Source of the DNA: Acidimicrobiia bacterium
Lineage (GTDB): Bacteria > Actinomycetota > Acidimicrobiia > Spongiisociales > UBA5794
Length of the DNA: 14,118 nt
Assembly: GCA_013003515.1 (NCBI GenBank)
Contig: JABDIW010000447.1
Coordinates: 1 to 14,118 of the forward strand
Direction of reading: 5' to 3'
Under the pieces are notes generated by a model. It ran no database searches. It was not told the DNA's origin and worked only from the letters and a program-made list of their open reading frames with translations. Position 1 is the stretch's first letter, and each line of letters opens with the position of its first letter. The position numbers were made by a program, and so were the translations under genes. Of the stretch, positions 13,933 to 14,118 are shown piece after piece.

Positions 13933-14118
13933 CCGGGGTTCTTCGGGCGCTGCGGCACGGTGGTCCGTCGCGACGATGCCGTCGTGGCGCTCGTGATCGC
14001 CGAATCGGGCGCGGACGACCACTGCATCCTCACGGCGAGCGCGGACGGCGAGCTGATCGACGCTGCCCGCACCTGGTTGATCGACAGACGAGACGGCGCA
14101 AGCCTGACGCTCCTTCCC
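13922..14118 (+). repeat. Direct repeat copy B
   Basis: Pairs with 629-825. The left boundary falls in ATCGGGAACGGCC (13922-13934), which fits both the reverse complement of the hydrolase gene and, at 11 of 13 bases, the GNAT sequence ATCGCGAGCGGCC (629-641). The junction therefore lies in a stretch of microhomology and cannot be placed to the base. Confidence 0.9.
13930..14118 (+). pseudogene. GNAT acetyltransferase fragment (copy B, runs off window end)
   Basis: The plus strand encodes residues matching about 56-118 of the GNAT at 472-1377, in one open frame to the last base. Substitutions relative to copy A are E to D, G to D, E to A, L to R and A to T, with four synonymous changes. The first 55 residues of the domain are missing; instead the frame continues left into the reverse complement of the hydrolase fragment, where an ATG at 13858 exists without a ribosome-binding site. 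It may be the interior of a second full GNAT gene whose 5' end was replaced, or a piece of a homologue from a related strain joined during assembly. The sequence beyond 14118 is needed to tell whether its 3' half is complete. Confidence 0.85.

Noticed and set aside
1..14118. Window as a circular element or transposon defined by the end repeats
   Set aside because: Copy A starts at 629, not at the window start, the copies differ at 9 of 189 positions, and no transposase, integrase, replication gene or terminal inverted repeat is visible.
1..14118. CRISPR arrays, tRNA or rRNA genes, phage or toxin-antitoxin defence genes
   Set aside because: Looked for but no regularly spaced repeats, cloverleaf with CCA-type end, or known defence domains were found.

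Overview
The window is high-GC coding DNA with very short gaps. It uses many GTG starts and GTGA stop/start overlaps. The domain architectures (a lysylphosphatidylglycerol-synthase-type membrane domain fused to a kinase fold, and a PAP2-kinase fusion) suggest an actinomycete-like bacterium, perhaps an uncultured Acidimicrobiia-type lineage. That placement is inference from style and gene content; there is no rRNA or other marker.

Layout. 1-435 (+): 3' part of a potassium channel ending in a zinc ribbon. 472-1377 (+): GNAT acetyltransferase. 1474-4819 (+): a two-gene ABC exporter of the MacB/FtsX type. These converge, with 9 bases between, on a tightly coupled minus-strand operon that reads from about 10997 down to 4829: HAD phosphatase (YqeG-like), PAP2-kinase fusion, lipoprotein, stand-alone PAP2 phosphatase, and an 803-residue PAP2-like/kinase-like/LPG-synthase-type membrane protein. 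Three of its four junctions are GTGA overlaps. Upstream on the same strand are a small lipoprotein (11050-11685) and a lipid-anchored trypsin-like serine protease (11889-12932).

The most interesting functional unit is the five-gene operon. Two of its proteins carry matching PAP2-kinase modules with opposite losses. In one, the kinase residues are intact and the PAP2 residues are gone. In the other, every key kinase residue is replaced, and a flippase-like domain is added. The operon also supplies a separate PAP2 enzyme with all catalytic residues and a HAD phosphatase of the phosphatidylglycerophosphatase type. I infer a membrane-lipid phosphate (phospholipid or polyprenyl-phosphate) handling and export system; the substrate is unknown.

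The last 1.1 kb (about 13053-14118) is a patchwork of four gene pieces: the tail of an unknown gene, a sulfatase cut exactly at its catalytic cysteine, a metallo-beta-lactamase-fold hydrolase with a one-base frameshift and no N-terminus, and a 189-bp segment 95% identical to the GNAT gene near the start of the window. Either this is a rearranged gene graveyard or the end of the contig is chimeric. Nothing upstream of about 13 kb should be doubted on this account.
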